Source: WHSW01 sp963742205 (lineage in GTDB: Bacteria; Actinomycetota; Thermoleophilia; Solirubrobacterales; 70-9). From it: a DNA stretch of 64,000 nt. The DNA lies in the NCBI GenBank assembly GCA_963742205.1, contig CAVUKZ010000009.1, positions 496,001 through 560,000 on the forward strand. The letters run 5' to 3'. Position numbers and translations under genes: made by a program. The notes below the pieces were generated by a model. That model was given only the letters and a program-made list of their open reading frames with translations. It searched no databases and was not told the DNA's origin. Shown here in pieces: positions 50,576-59,292 of the stretch; the first letter of the stretch is position 1; every line of letters starts with the position of its first letter.

Positions 50576-52024
50576 TCACTGCGCGAAGAGCGGCGGGCGA
50601 CGATCCGCCCAAGGGCGCGCCTGTTCGAGTTGCGCCGCCATCCGGATCAGCAGGCCCTCGGCGCCGAGCGGACCGACCAGCTGGATCCCAACGGGGAGCC
50701 CCTCCTCGGTCCAGTGCAGCGGCACGGAGATCGCGGGCTGGCCGGTGGCGTTGAAGATTCCCGAGAAGGCGCCCGTGGGCCAGGCGCGCCGGATCGCCGC
50801 CATCGGGTCGGGCCCGGAGTCGTCGTAGGCGCCGAGCCGCGGCGGTGGCTCGCCGACGGTGGGCGTGAGCAGGAGATCGAGGTCCGAGTCGAGCCAGGTG
50901 CCGATGATCCGGCCGACGAGCTGATGCAGCGCCACGGCGTCGAGGTACTCGGCCGCGCCGCGCTGGCGCCCGTCCTCGGCCAGGGCCCAGGTGAGCGGCT
51001 CGACGTCGTCGGCCGTGAACGGGCGGCCGATCACCCGGCTGAGGGTCCCCAGGAGTGACGCCTGGCCGGCCGCCCAGCGGACCATGAAGCTGCCGACCAG
51101 CTCGTCGCTTACCCCGGGAGCCGCGTCGGCCAGCCGGCGCTCGTCGATCGAGTGTCCCAGCGACTCGAGCAGCTCGCCCGCCTCCTTCGCCGCGGCGACG
51201 ACCACGGGATCGACCTCGATGCCGGCCGCGGAGCTGGTCACGAGCCCGATCCGCAGCCGGCCCGGGTCGGCCTCGAGTTCCTCGCGGTACGAGCGCTCCG
51301 GCGGCGGCGCGACGTACGGGTCGCCCGGCGCCGGGCCGTGGACGGCGTCAAGCACACCGGCGACATCGCGGACCGAGCGGGCGACGACGAGCTCCGCGGT
51401 CATCCCAGACATCGCGTCGCCCATCAGCGGGCCCTCGGAGGTCCGCTGACGGGTCGGCTTCAGCCCGACGAGCCCGCAGTGGCTCGCGGGGATGCGGATC
51501 GAGCCTCCCCCGTCGTTGGCGTGCGCGATCGAGACCATGCCCGAGGCCACCGCGGCGGCGGCGCCACCGCTGGACCCGCCGGGCGTGTGCTCGGTGTTCC
51601 AGGGATTGCGGGCGGCGCCATAGGCCTGCGACTCGGTGGTCGGGAGGATCCCGAGCTCGGGGACGTTCGTCTTGCCGATCGTCACGAAGCCGGCGTCGCG
51701 GAACCGAACGCCGAGGAAGGTGTCGACAGGCGCGCGGAAGTCGAGCTCCTTCAGCGTCCGGGTGCCGAGGTGAAACGGCTGCCCGGCGAGCGCGGCGCCG
51801 ATGTCCTTGAACAGGAACGGGACGCCGCGGAACGGGCCGTCGGGCAGCGAGTTGGCGGCCGCCTCGCGACCCTCTTCGTAGAGCTCGTGGATCACCGCGT
51901 TGAGCTGCGGGTTGAGCGCCTCGGCCCGGCCGATCGCCTCCTCCACGAGCTCCTGCGGCGAGACCTCGCCCTTGCGGACCAGTTCGGCCTGCGCCGTCGC
52001 GTCGATTCCCGGCGGCGTGATCAC
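50576..52024 (-). CDS. Amidase-signature family amidohydrolase
   Basis: A 482-residue amidase with the Ser-cisSer-Lys triad: Lys in GVPFLFKDIGAALAGQPFH, the Gly/Ser-rich loop EHTPGGSSGGAAAAVASGMV, and GGGSIRIPASHCGLVGLKPT. It could hydrolyse a broad range of amides. Subunit A of GatCAB is less likely because no gatC/gatB is adjacent and the C-terminal part differs. Begins at a GTG overlapping the dapB stop, and lies between dapB and dapA. Confidence 0.88.
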   Translation of the reverse strand: MITPPGIDATAQAELVRKGEVSPQELVEEAIGRAEALNPQLNAVIHELYEEGREAAANSLPDGPFRGVPFLFKDIGAALAGQPFHLGTRTLKELDFRAPVDTFLGVRFRDAGFVTIGKTNVPELGILPTTESQAYGAARNPWNTEHTPGGSSGGAAAAVASGMVSIAHANDGGGSIRIPASHCGLVGLKPTRQRTSEGPLMGDAMSGMTAELVVARSVRDVAGVLDAVHGPAPGDPYVAPPPERSYREELEADPGRLRIGLVTSSAAGIEVDPVVVAAAKEAGELLESLGHSIDERRLADAAPGVSDELVGSFMVRWAAGQASLLGTLSRVIGRPFTADDVEPLTWALAEDGRQRGAAEYLDAVALHQLVGRIIGTWLDSDLDLLLTPTVGEPPPRLGAYDDSGPDPMAAIRRAWPTGAFSGIFNATGQPAISVPLHWTEEGLPVGIQLVGPLGAEGLLIRMAAQLEQARPWADRRPPLFAQ

Positions 52025-52686
52025 AAGAGGTTCTCGAGCCCGATGGTCAGCTTCTGGTCCAGCCCGCCGACGCGGCGGACCGCGAGCAGGACCCCGTCCA
52101 TGAACGACCGCCGATCGAGCGAGTCGTGGCGGATCGTGAGCGTCTGCCCCTCGCCGCCGAGCAGCACCTCCTGGTGGGCGACCAGCCCCGGCAGGCGCAC
52201 CGAGTGGATCGGCTCGTGGACCGAGCCGCCGGCCTCGGTGACCAGCGCCGCGGTTCGCTTCGCCGTCCCCGAGGGGGCGTCGACCTTGCGGTCGTGATGG
52301 AGCTCGATGATCTCGACCTCCGGCATGTAGCGGGCCGCCTCGGCCGCAAAGCGCATCATCAGCACGGCGCCGATCGCGAAGTTCGGGGCCACGAAGACGT
52401 TGGCCTCGCCGCCCTCGGCGACCTCCGCGAGCCGCTCGAGATCGAAGCCCGTCGTGCCGACGACCGCGTGCACGCCGGCGCCGACGCAGGCGCCGACGTT
52501 GTCGATCGCCGTCTCGGGCGTGCTGAAGTCGACAACCACGTCGGCGTCGGCGAGCGTGTCGGCAACCGTCGTGTCGAGCGCCGGGTCCGCGCGACCGGTG
52601 AGCTCCATGTCCTCCGCCCCCTCGACCGCCTCGCAGACCGTGGCCCCCATGCGTCCGGCGGCCCCGGAAACCGCGACCCGGATCAC
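52021..52686 (-). CDS. dapB: 4-hydroxy-tetrahydrodipicolinate reductase
   Basis: A 221-residue enzyme with the NAD(P) motif RVAVSGAAGRMG, DFSTPETAIDNV, VVGTTGFDLERL, APNFAIGAVLMMRFA and the family signature EIIELHHDRKVDAPSGTAKR. It is shorter than the E. coli enzyme (273 aa), as in many actinobacteria. Reduces the DapA product to tetrahydrodipicolinate, the DapL substrate. The GTG at 52686 overlaps the M16 protease stop. Confidence 0.94.
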   Translation of the reverse strand: MIRVAVSGAAGRMGATVCEAVEGAEDMELTGRADPALDTTVADTLADADVVVDFSTPETAIDNVGACVGAGVHAVVGTTGFDLERLAEVAEGGEANVFVAPNFAIGAVLMMRFAAEAARYMPEVEIIELHHDRKVDAPSGTAKRTAALVTEAGGSVHEPIHSVRLPGLVAHQEVLLGGEGQTLTIRHDSLDRRSFMDGVLLAVRRVGGLDQKLTIGLENLL

Positions 52687-53978
52687 GCCACGAGAGCCTG
52701 CGAAACCGAACCCGCGGCGGCCTTGAAGCAGTCCTCGTCCGCCCCGACGCAGGCGGCCGCCAGCTTCCCTGGGTCGTAAAGCTCGGCCGCCAGCTCGGCG
52801 ACCTCGTCGGTGTTCACCGCGTCGACCCGCTCGAGCATCTCGTCCAGCGAGAACAGCGGGACGTCGAACATCATCGCCCGGGCCAGCCGGCCCATCCTGG
52901 CCGAGGTCGACTCGAGCCCGAGGACCATCCGGCCCTTCACGTGTTCCTTCGCCCGCGCGAGCTCGTCGTCGGAGACGCCCTCGGCCGAGAGCTTCACCAG
53001 CTCGCGGCCGATGATCTCGCACGCCTCGGCGACGTTGTCGGCGCGCGTGCCGACGTACATGGCCACGAATCCCGTGTCGACGAACTCGTGCGTGTACGAG
53101 CCGACCGAGTAGGCGAGCCCGCGCTTCTCGCGAACCTCGCGGAAGAGGCGCGAGGAAACCGAGCCGCCGAAGATGGTGTCGAGCACGGCGAGCGCGAAGC
53201 GGCGCTCGTCGCCGCGGGCGATCCCCGGGCCGCCGAAGCAGATGTGGTACTGCTCGGTCTCCTTCGGATAGAAGGCGAGCCGGGCGTTCGCGCCGTTCGA
53301 GCCGGCGTCCGCCATCCCGCCGCCGTTGCCGGCCGCCGGCTGGAGGGTGCGCTGGGCGAGCTCGGTGAGCGCCTCGTGGTCGACGTGACCGGCGGCGGCG
53401 ACGACGATGTTGTCGGCCGTGTAGCGGGCGTCGTGGTAGGAGGCGATGTCGGGAACCGGAATGCCGCCGATCACGTCGGCGCGCCCCAGCACCCGGCGGC
53501 CCAGCGGATGGTCGCCGTACATCGCCTCGGCGAGCACGTCGTGGACGCGGTCCTGGGGCTCGTCCTCGTACATCGCGATCTCCTCCAGCACGACCTCGCG
53601 CTCGGAGTCGATCTCGTCGGGCGGCAGGGACGGCGCGAGCAGCATCTCCGCCAGCAGCTCGAACGCGTCCGTCGTGTGCTCGTCGAGGAAGCGCGCGTGG
53701 AGATGGGTGGTCTCCTTGCTGGTGGCGGCGTTGGTCGCCGCGCCCATGCCGTCGAACAGCTCCGAGATCTCGATCGCCGAGTGTCGCTCGGTCCCCTTGA
53801 ACAGGAGGTGCTCGAGGAAGTGCGAGACGCCGGCCTGCGCCGGCGTCTCGTCACGCGATCCAGTCCTGACCCAGAGCCCGAGGGCCACCGAGCGCACCGA
53901 GGGCACGACCTCGGTCACGACCCGGAGGCCCGAGTCGAGCTTCGTCAGTTCGACTCCCTCGGGCAGCGGGGTCATCAA
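52683..53978 (-). CDS. M16-family zinc protease (processing peptidase type)
   Basis: A 431-residue inverzincin with HFLEHLLFKGT (HxxEH) in AGVSHFLEHLLFKGTERHSA and the distal Glu in DSEREVVLEEI; C-terminal-half features such as EVREKRGLAYSVGSYTHEF are present. Related to mitochondrial processing peptidase and to the pnp-linked PqqL/YmxG type of Gram-positives. It overlaps the pnp stop by 4 nt, the usual pnp–M16 pairing. The substrate is unknown. Confidence 0.92.
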   Translation of the reverse strand: MMTPLPEGVELTKLDSGLRVVTEVVPSVRSVALGLWVRTGSRDETPAQAGVSHFLEHLLFKGTERHSAIEISELFDGMGAATNAATSKETTHLHARFLDEHTTDAFELLAEMLLAPSLPPDEIDSEREVVLEEIAMYEDEPQDRVHDVLAEAMYGDHPLGRRVLGRADVIGGIPVPDIASYHDARYTADNIVVAAAGHVDHEALTELAQRTLQPAAGNGGGMADAGSNGANARLAFYPKETEQYHICFGGPGIARGDERRFALAVLDTIFGGSVSSRLFREVREKRGLAYSVGSYTHEFVDTGFVAMYVGTRADNVAEACEIIGRELVKLSAEGVSDDELARAKEHVKGRMVLGLESTSARMGRLARAMMFDVPLFSLDEMLERVDAVNTDEVAELAAELYDPGKLAAACVGADEDCFKAAAGSVSQALVA

Positions 53979-56260
53979 TCGAGGCGCTCCCGCTGACGGC
54001 CACCGCGGCCGCCGCGGTCGCGACCGTCGCGGCCACCACGGCCGCCTCGGCCACCGCGATCGCCGCCGTTGCGGCCACCGCGGCCGCCACCGCCACCCAT
54101 CGTCGGGTCGCCCGTGCCGAGCTTCTGCAGCTCCTCCGGGCTCTTGCCCTCGATCGCCGGGTCGGTCGTGAGCCGCAGGCCGATCCGGCCCCGCTCCTTG
54201 TCGACCTCGGCCACCGTGACATCGATCTCGTCGCCGGCGGAGAGCACGTCCTCGACCGCGCCGACGCGCTCGCCGGGCTTGACGTTCGAGATGTGCAGCA
54301 GGCCGTCGGTGCCCTTGACCAGCTCCACGAAGGCGCCGAACGTGGTCGTCTTGACCACCTTGGCGTTCGGGAAGTGGTCGCCGACCTCGGCCTCCCGGGT
54401 CATCGACTCGATCCGCTTGATCACACCCTCGACCAGAGCGCCGTTGGGGGCGTAGACCCGCACGGTCCCGTCGTCGTCGATGTCGATCTCGGCCTCGAAC
54501 TCCTCCTGCATGCCGCGGATGGTCTCGCCGCCCTTGCCGATGACGGCGCCGATCTTCTCCGGGTCGATCTTGATCGACTCGATCGCCGGCGCGTACACGG
54601 AGAGCTTCTCCCGCGGCGCGTCGATCGACTCGGCCATCTTGTCGAGGATGAACAGGCGGCCCTTGCGCGCCTGCTCGAGGGCATCGGTGAGGATGTCGAA
54701 GGTGACGCCGGTGATCTTGATGTCCATCTGCAGGGCTGTGATCCCGTCCTTCGAGCCGGCGACCTTGAAGTCCATGTCGCCGAGGTGGTCCTCAACTCCT
54801 GCGATGTCGGTGAGGACGATGTAGTCGTCGCCCTCCTTGATCAGGCCCATGGCCACACCGGCGACCGCGTACTCGACGGGGACGCCCGCGGCCTGGAGCG
54901 CCATCGACGAGGCGCAGACCGAGCCCATCGACGACGAGCCGTTGGACTCCAGCGTGTCCGAGACGACCCGGATCACGTAGGGGAACTCCTCCTCGTCCGG
55001 GATCGTCGGCGACAGCGCCCGCTCAGCGAGTGCACCGTGGCCGATGTCGCGGCGCTTGGGGCCGCGCATGAAGCCGGCCTCCCCGACCGAGAACGGCGGG
55101 AAGTTGTAGTGGTGCCAGAAGCGCTTGGTCTCCTGGAGGCCGAGGTTGTCGACCTTCATGTCCATCCGGGTCGTGCCGAGCGCGACCGAGGACAGGATCT
55201 GCGTCTCACCGCGGGTGAACAGCGCGGAGCCGTGCACGCGCGGGGCGACGTCGATCTCGGTCTCGATCGGCCGGATCTCGTCCTGGGCGCGGCCGTCGGG
55301 CCGCTTCTTGTCGATCGCGATCCGGCGTCGGATGACGTCCTTCTCGAGCGTCGCGAAGGCGCGGGTGACCTCCGGAGCCTTCTCCGGGTCCACCTCGCCC
55401 TCGGCGGCACCGGCCGCGAGCTCGGCGAGCGCCAGCTCCTCGACCGCGGCGATCGCGTCCTGGCGCGCGAGCTTCTCGGGGACCTGCGTCGCCTCGTTCA
55501 GCTTGTCGCCCCAGGTGCTGCGGATCTTCTCCAGCACGACCTCGTCGACCTCGGGGCTCTCGACCTCGAGCTTCTCCTTGCCGGCCGCCTTGCGCAGCTC
55601 CTCCATCGTGCCGACCAGGGTCTTGATCTCCGAGTGGGCGATGTCGAGGGCGTCGAGCACCTCGGCCTCGCTGACGCCGTTGGCGCCGCACTCGACCATC
55701 AGGATCGCCTCGTCGGTACCGGAGACGATGAGGTCCATCTCGAGCTCCTCGAGCGCCTCCTCCTCAGGGTTGACGACGAAGTCGCCGTCGAGCTTGCCGA
55801 TCCGCACGGACCCGACGTACTTCGCGACCGGGATCGGCGAGATCGCCAGCGCCGCGGAGGCGCCGTTCATCGCCAGGATGTCGTAGGGGTGCACGTGGTC
55901 GACCGACAGCGGCTGGGCGACCAGCTGCGTCTCGAAGTGCCAGCCCTTGGGGAACAGGGGCCGGATCGGACGGTCGATCATCCGCGCGGTCAGGGTCGCC
56001 TTCTCACCCGCTCTCGCCTCGCGGCGGAAGAACGAGCCGGGGACCTTGCCGGCCGCGTAGTGCTTCTCCTCGACGTCCACCGTCAGCGGGAGGAAGTCGA
56101 CATCACGAAGATTGCCCATCGTCGCGGTGCAGAGGACCATCGTGTCCCCGGAGCGCACGACGACGGCTCCGCTCGCCTGCCTGGCGAGCTTGCCGGTTTC
56201 GAAGGAGATCTCGTTACCGCCGATCTCAGCCGAAACTCGGCTCACATCAAACATGCTCAT
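53975..56260 (-). CDS. pnp: Polyribonucleotide nucleotidyltransferase
   Basis: A 761-residue PNPase: two RNase PH domains (SFFRREARAGEKATLTARMI; VSDTLESNGSSSMGSVCASS), the KH domain (IDPEKIGAVIGKGGETIRGM) and S1 domain (KTTTFGAFVELVKGTDGLLH). Unusually, the last ~35 residues are a Gly/Arg-rich tail of GGRGGR and RGGRDG-type repeats. It is a phosphorolytic 3'–5' exonuclease. The leader has GAAAGGAAA as ribosome site and a short hairpin (GCCGCC/GGGCGG type) just upstream, perhaps used for autoregulation. Confidence 0.96.
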   Translation of the reverse strand: MSMFDVSRVSAEIGGNEISFETGKLARQASGAVVVRSGDTMVLCTATMGNLRDVDFLPLTVDVEEKHYAAGKVPGSFFRREARAGEKATLTARMIDRPIRPLFPKGWHFETQLVAQPLSVDHVHPYDILAMNGASAALAISPIPVAKYVGSVRIGKLDGDFVVNPEEEALEELEMDLIVSGTDEAILMVECGANGVSEAEVLDALDIAHSEIKTLVGTMEELRKAAGKEKLEVESPEVDEVVLEKIRSTWGDKLNEATQVPEKLARQDAIAAVEELALAELAAGAAEGEVDPEKAPEVTRAFATLEKDVIRRRIAIDKKRPDGRAQDEIRPIETEIDVAPRVHGSALFTRGETQILSSVALGTTRMDMKVDNLGLQETKRFWHHYNFPPFSVGEAGFMRGPKRRDIGHGALAERALSPTIPDEEEFPYVIRVVSDTLESNGSSSMGSVCASSMALQAAGVPVEYAVAGVAMGLIKEGDDYIVLTDIAGVEDHLGDMDFKVAGSKDGITALQMDIKITGVTFDILTDALEQARKGRLFILDKMAESIDAPREKLSVYAPAIESIKIDPEKIGAVIGKGGETIRGMQEEFEAEIDIDDDGTVRVYAPNGALVEGVIKRIESMTREAEVGDHFPNAKVVKTTTFGAFVELVKGTDGLLHISNVKPGERVGAVEDVLSAGDEIDVTVAEVDKERGRIGLRLTTDPAIEGKSPEELQKLGTGDPTMGGGGGRGGRNGGDRGGRGGRGGRDGRDRGGRGGRQRERLD

Positions 56261-56335
56261 GTATTCGCGTTTCCTTTCGACCGCCCGGATGGCGGCCAGT
56301 TTCCACAGAACTCTCGTTCTCGAACGGCTGCGATG

Positions 56336-56842
56336 TTAGCGGTCGGATAGTTCGTAAAGGTCGCGCGCAACGTCTGCGCCGAGCCGCGCCCCGTGCGCAA
56401 ACGCGGTGGGCGTCCCCGTGACGCCGGCCCGGATTCCGCTCTCGAAATCGACCCGCACGCGCGCCGCGACGGCCGCCGAGCGCCGCTCGCTCTCGAACCG
56501 CTCCAGGTCGAGCCCGAGGGCCCGTGCCCGCTCCCATAGGTGCGGGTCATCCTGGTGGCCGTGATCGGCGTAGATCGAGTCGACCATGGCCCAGAACGCG
56601 TCCTCGCGCTGGCTCGCCGCGGCCTCGGCGGCGGCGTGCAGGGCGGGCGAGCGCGGGCGCTTGGCGGCGAGCGGGAAGTGGCGCACGCACAGGCGCAGGG
56701 GCAGTTCCCGGATCCGCCCCCAGGCGGCGGCGCACTGCGGGCAGGCGAGGTCGATGTAGACGATCGCCTCCGGGCCGTCGCCGCGCGCGTGATCGGCCGG
56801 ACCGATCGCGGGCACCGCGGCGCTCGTGAGCTCACGCGTCAC
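56336..56842 (-). CDS. DsbA/thioredoxin-fold protein with CPQC motif
   Basis: A 168-residue thioredoxin-like_4/DsbA-family protein: VYIDLACPQCAAAWGRIREL carries the CPxC redox pair, and the helical insertion contains AFWAMVDSIYADHGHQDD, ending GVTGTPTAFAHGARLG with the cis-Pro loop. There is no signal peptide, so it is probably cytosolic, like related short DsbA-type proteins. GTG start at 56842. It lies 75 nt upstream of pnp without overlap. Confidence 0.8.
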   Translation of the reverse strand: MTRELTSAAVPAIGPADHARGDGPEAIVYIDLACPQCAAAWGRIRELPLRLCVRHFPLAAKRPRSPALHAAAEAAASQREDAFWAMVDSIYADHGHQDDPHLWERARALGLDLERFESERRSAAVAARVRVDFESGIRAGVTGTPTAFAHGARLGADVARDLYELSDR

Positions 56843-56879
56843 GCGAGTGACGGTACCCGGGCCGCGGCGCCACCTCCGC

Positions 56880-56924
56880 CGAGTGACACCTGAGCCACCT
56901 CTGAGGTGGTTGAGGTGTCACTCG
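56880..56924. other. Large near-perfect hairpin
   Basis: Outer arms CGAGTGACACCT (56880–56891) and AGGTGTCACTCG (56913–56924), a 3x3 internal loop (GAG/TTG), inner arms CCACCT and AGGTGG, loop CTG: 18 paired bases in 45 nt. It is in the 128-nt gap downstream of the peroxiredoxin gene. Likely a terminator or RNA-processing element; there is no U-run. Confidence 0.6.
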
Positions 56925-56970
56925 CCTCGGGGGCCGGTCGGGCCCTCGTGGCGCGGCTCCGCCGGTAGCG

Positions 56971-57429
56971 CTAGGCGGCGGCGTCGAGGGCGTCGAAGAT
57001 CAGGTTCGCGCCCGGGATCGTGAGCGGCGTCTCCTCCGCGTGCACCCAGCGCACGACGCCGTTCTCATCGATCAGCACCAGGGAGCGGTTGGGCGTCCCC
57101 CACTCCTCCAGATAGGCGCCGTAGAGGCGCGAGACCTCGCCCTTGGGATGAAAGTCCGACAGCAGCGTCAGCTCCAGGCCGAGGTGCTTGCGGAAGGCGT
57201 TGTGGGCCCAGGAGCCATCGGTCGAGATCCCGACCAGCTCGGCACCCCGATCGCGGATCTCTCCCAGGACCTCCTGATAGATGGAGAGCTGGTCCGAGCA
57301 CACCGGGCTGAAGTCGTTGGGGTAGAAGCACAGCATCACCTTGCGGCCACGAAAGTCCGCAAGGCTGACGGGCTCCCCTCGGTGGTTGGGAAGGGTGAAC
57401 TCCGGCGCCGGTCCGCCGGGCTCGATCAT
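56971..57429 (-). CDS. Peroxiredoxin (AhpE/BCP-like)
   Basis: A 152-residue peroxidase opening IEPGGPAPEFTLPNHRGEPV. The peroxidatic Cys is in FYPNDFSPVCSDQLSIYQEV, with no Cys five residues later, so it is 1-Cys or AhpE-like, unlike the gene at 8444. Later features are GISTDGSWAHNAFRKHLGL and SLVLIDENGVVRWVH. Likely reduces organic peroxides with mycothiol or thioredoxin-type donors. It sits 7 nt downstream of rpsO in the same direction. Confidence 0.86.
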   Translation of the reverse strand: MIEPGGPAPEFTLPNHRGEPVSLADFRGRKVMLCFYPNDFSPVCSDQLSIYQEVLGEIRDRGAELVGISTDGSWAHNAFRKHLGLELTLLSDFHPKGEVSRLYGAYLEEWGTPNRSLVLIDENGVVRWVHAEETPLTIPGANLIFDALDAAA

Positions 57430-57436
57430 CGGGCCC

Positions 57437-57706
57437 CTAGCGACGCAGGCCGAGGTCGGCGACCAGGGCGCGATAGCGCTCGAGATCCGAGCGCTCGAGA
57501 TACCGCAGGAGCCGGCGGCGCTTGCCGACCAGCATCAGCAGCCCGCGACGCGAGTGATGGTCCTTGGTGTGCGTGCGCAGGTGGCCGGTGAGCTCGTTGA
57601 TGCGCTCGGTGAGCAGGGCGACCTGGACCTCGGCGGACCCGGTGTCGCCGCCGGTCCGACCGTACTTGTCGATCAGTTCCTGCTTCTTTTCCTTGGTCAA
57701 GCCCAT
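57437..57706 (-). CDS. rpsO: 30S ribosomal protein S15
   Basis: The 89-residue protein MGLTKEKKQELIDKYGRTGG … HLRTHTKDHHSRRGLLMLVG … RYLERSDLERYRALVADLGL is canonical S15 in length and sequence. It binds 16S rRNA h20–h22 early in 30S assembly. ATG at 57706 is the family start. A TAACCT hexamer 11 nt upstream could give it its own promoter; ribF ends 14 nt upstream. Usually rpsO precedes pnp directly; here two redox genes intervene. Confidence 0.97.
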   Translation of the reverse strand: MGLTKEKKQELIDKYGRTGGDTGSAEVQVALLTERINELTGHLRTHTKDHHSRRGLLMLVGKRRRLLRYLERSDLERYRALVADLGLRR

Positions 57707-57720
57707 GCGGAGCGGAGAGG

Positions 57721-58611
57721 TTAGCGAGGTGGTGCGAACTCGGCGCAAAGGCGCCGGGCCTCGTCCACGTCGCGGCCCATTTGGGCGACGAGCTCGTCCA
57801 CGTCCTCAAAGCGCTTCTCGCCCCGCAGGCGGGCGATGAACGCGATCCGCAGGGTCCGGCCGTAGAGGTCGGCGCTGTGGTCGATCAGGTAGGACTCGAT
57901 CAGCACGCCGCGCCCGGTCTCGAACGTCGGGCGCACGCCCACGTTGACCGCCGCCGGCACACCGTCGGCGAACGCGGCGTAGACCCCGTGCCCCGGGTAG
58001 GCGTAGGCCTCGTCGGGGACCACGTTCGCGGTTGGAAAGCCGAGCGTGCGCCCCCGCTTGTCGCCCTCCACCACCGTCCCCTCGAGCAGGAACGGCGCCC
58101 CCAGGCAGCGCATCGCGCCCTCGACGTCGCCGGCGGCGATCAGGGCCCGGATCCGGGTCGAGGAGACGGTCTCGCCGTCGACCTCCACCAGCGGGACGAC
58201 CTCGGTCTCGAACTCCGGGCGGCTGTCCAGCATCTCGGGGTCGCCCTTCGCCCGCTTGCCGAAGCGGAAGTTCTCCCCCACGCGGACCCGCTCGGCGCCC
58301 AGCCGGTCGACGAGGATCCCCTGGCAGAACTCCTCGGCGTCGATGGTCGAGAAGTGCTTGTCGAACGGGATCACGACGAGCTCGTCGACCCCCAGACCCT
58401 CGATCACATCGCGCTTGATGTCGAAGGGCATGATCAGCTTCGGCGCCGCCTCGGGGTGGATGATGTTCAGCGGGTGGGGCTCGAAGGTGAGCACCGTGTC
58501 GGCGCCGCGGATCACCCGCCGGTGGCCGACGTGGACGCCGTCGAAGGTGCCGATCGCGACCGTGCGCGGGCGGCGCTCGGCGTCCGTCAAGGGTGTGACC
58601 ACGATGCTCAT
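57721..58611 (-). CDS. ribF: Bifunctional riboflavin kinase/FAD synthetase
   Basis: A 296-residue RibF: nucleotidyltransferase domain with VAIGTFDGVHVGHRRVI, VLTFEPHPLNIIHPE, VRVGENFRFGKRAKGD and VSSTRIRALIAAGDVEGAM; flavokinase domain with GDKRGRTLGFPTANVVP and AAVNVGVRPTFE. The first helix after GHRRVI is about ten residues shorter than in most RibF proteins before the TVLTF strand. It makes FMN and FAD. Start at the ATG at 58611, TAGTCT nearby upstream. Confidence 0.95.
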   Translation of the reverse strand: MSIVVTPLTDAERRPRTVAIGTFDGVHVGHRRVIRGADTVLTFEPHPLNIIHPEAAPKLIMPFDIKRDVIEGLGVDELVVIPFDKHFSTIDAEEFCQGILVDRLGAERVRVGENFRFGKRAKGDPEMLDSRPEFETEVVPLVEVDGETVSSTRIRALIAAGDVEGAMRCLGAPFLLEGTVVEGDKRGRTLGFPTANVVPDEAYAYPGHGVYAAFADGVPAAVNVGVRPTFETGRGVLIESYLIDHSADLYGRTLRIAFIARLRGEKRFEDVDELVAQMGRDVDEARRLCAEFAPPR

Positions 58612-58632
58612 CGGCGGCAGAGACTAAAGACG

Positions 58633-59292
58633 CTAAAGACGGGCGAGGGCTTCGGGCAGCGGGATCGGCGTGGCCTCGTCGGCCTCCCCCACCGAGAACG
58701 GGCCGATCGCCAGCCGGCGGAGCTCGGTGCAGTAGGCGTCGCCGAGGTCGGCGATCAGGCTGCGGACGTAGGTCCCGGACGAGCACTCGATCTCGAACTC
58801 GGCCTCGTCGCCGGTGCGCGAAAGCTGCTCGAAGCGGTACACGGTGACGAGGCGCTCGGGCAGCTCGAAGCTCTCGCCCCGGCGCGCCCGCCGGTAGGCA
58901 CGCTCGCCGCCGACCTTCACGGCCGAGTAGGCCGGTGGGCGCTGGCGCAGCTCACCGGTGGGCAGCTCGAGCTCGCCCGCCGGCATCACCCCGGTTTCGG
59001 TGATCTCGCCGTCGCGGTCGCCCGTGGTCGAGACGGCGCCAAACCGCGCCCGCACCCGGTAGGTCTTTCGCAGGTCCATGAACCGCCGCTGCTCGCGAGT
59101 CGCCGGGCGCCCCAGGAGCACGATCAAGAGGCCCGTCGCGAACGGGTCGAGGGTGCCGGCGTGGCCGGTCTTGGCGTCGAAGGCGCGCCGAGCGCGGGCG
59201 ACCGCGTCGTGGGAGGTGATGCCCGCCGGCTTGTCGACGAGCAGGACGGCGCCGCCGGCGAGCTCAGCCGATCTGGGCTGAGACCTCGGCAC
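58633..59292 (-). CDS. truB: tRNA pseudouridine(55) synthase
   Basis: A 219-residue TruB with GAVLLVDKPAGITSHDAV, catalytic Asp in KTGHAGTLDPFATGLLIVLL, the YRVRARFGAVSTTGDRDGEI segment, RQRPPAYSAVKVGGERAY and VECSSGTYVRSL-like motif (IECSSGTYVRSLIADLGDAY). It lacks a C-terminal PUA domain and the insertion before RQRPPAYSA is short, so it is compact. GTG at 59292 overlaps the nrnA stop by 29 nt. Modifies U55 in the tRNA T-loop. Confidence 0.94.
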   Translation of the reverse strand: MPRSQPRSAELAGGAVLLVDKPAGITSHDAVARARRAFDAKTGHAGTLDPFATGLLIVLLGRPATREQRRFMDLRKTYRVRARFGAVSTTGDRDGEITETGVMPAGELELPTGELRQRPPAYSAVKVGGERAYRRARRGESFELPERLVTVYRFEQLSRTGDEAEFEIECSSGTYVRSLIADLGDAYCTELRRLAIGPFSVGEADEATPIPLPEALARL

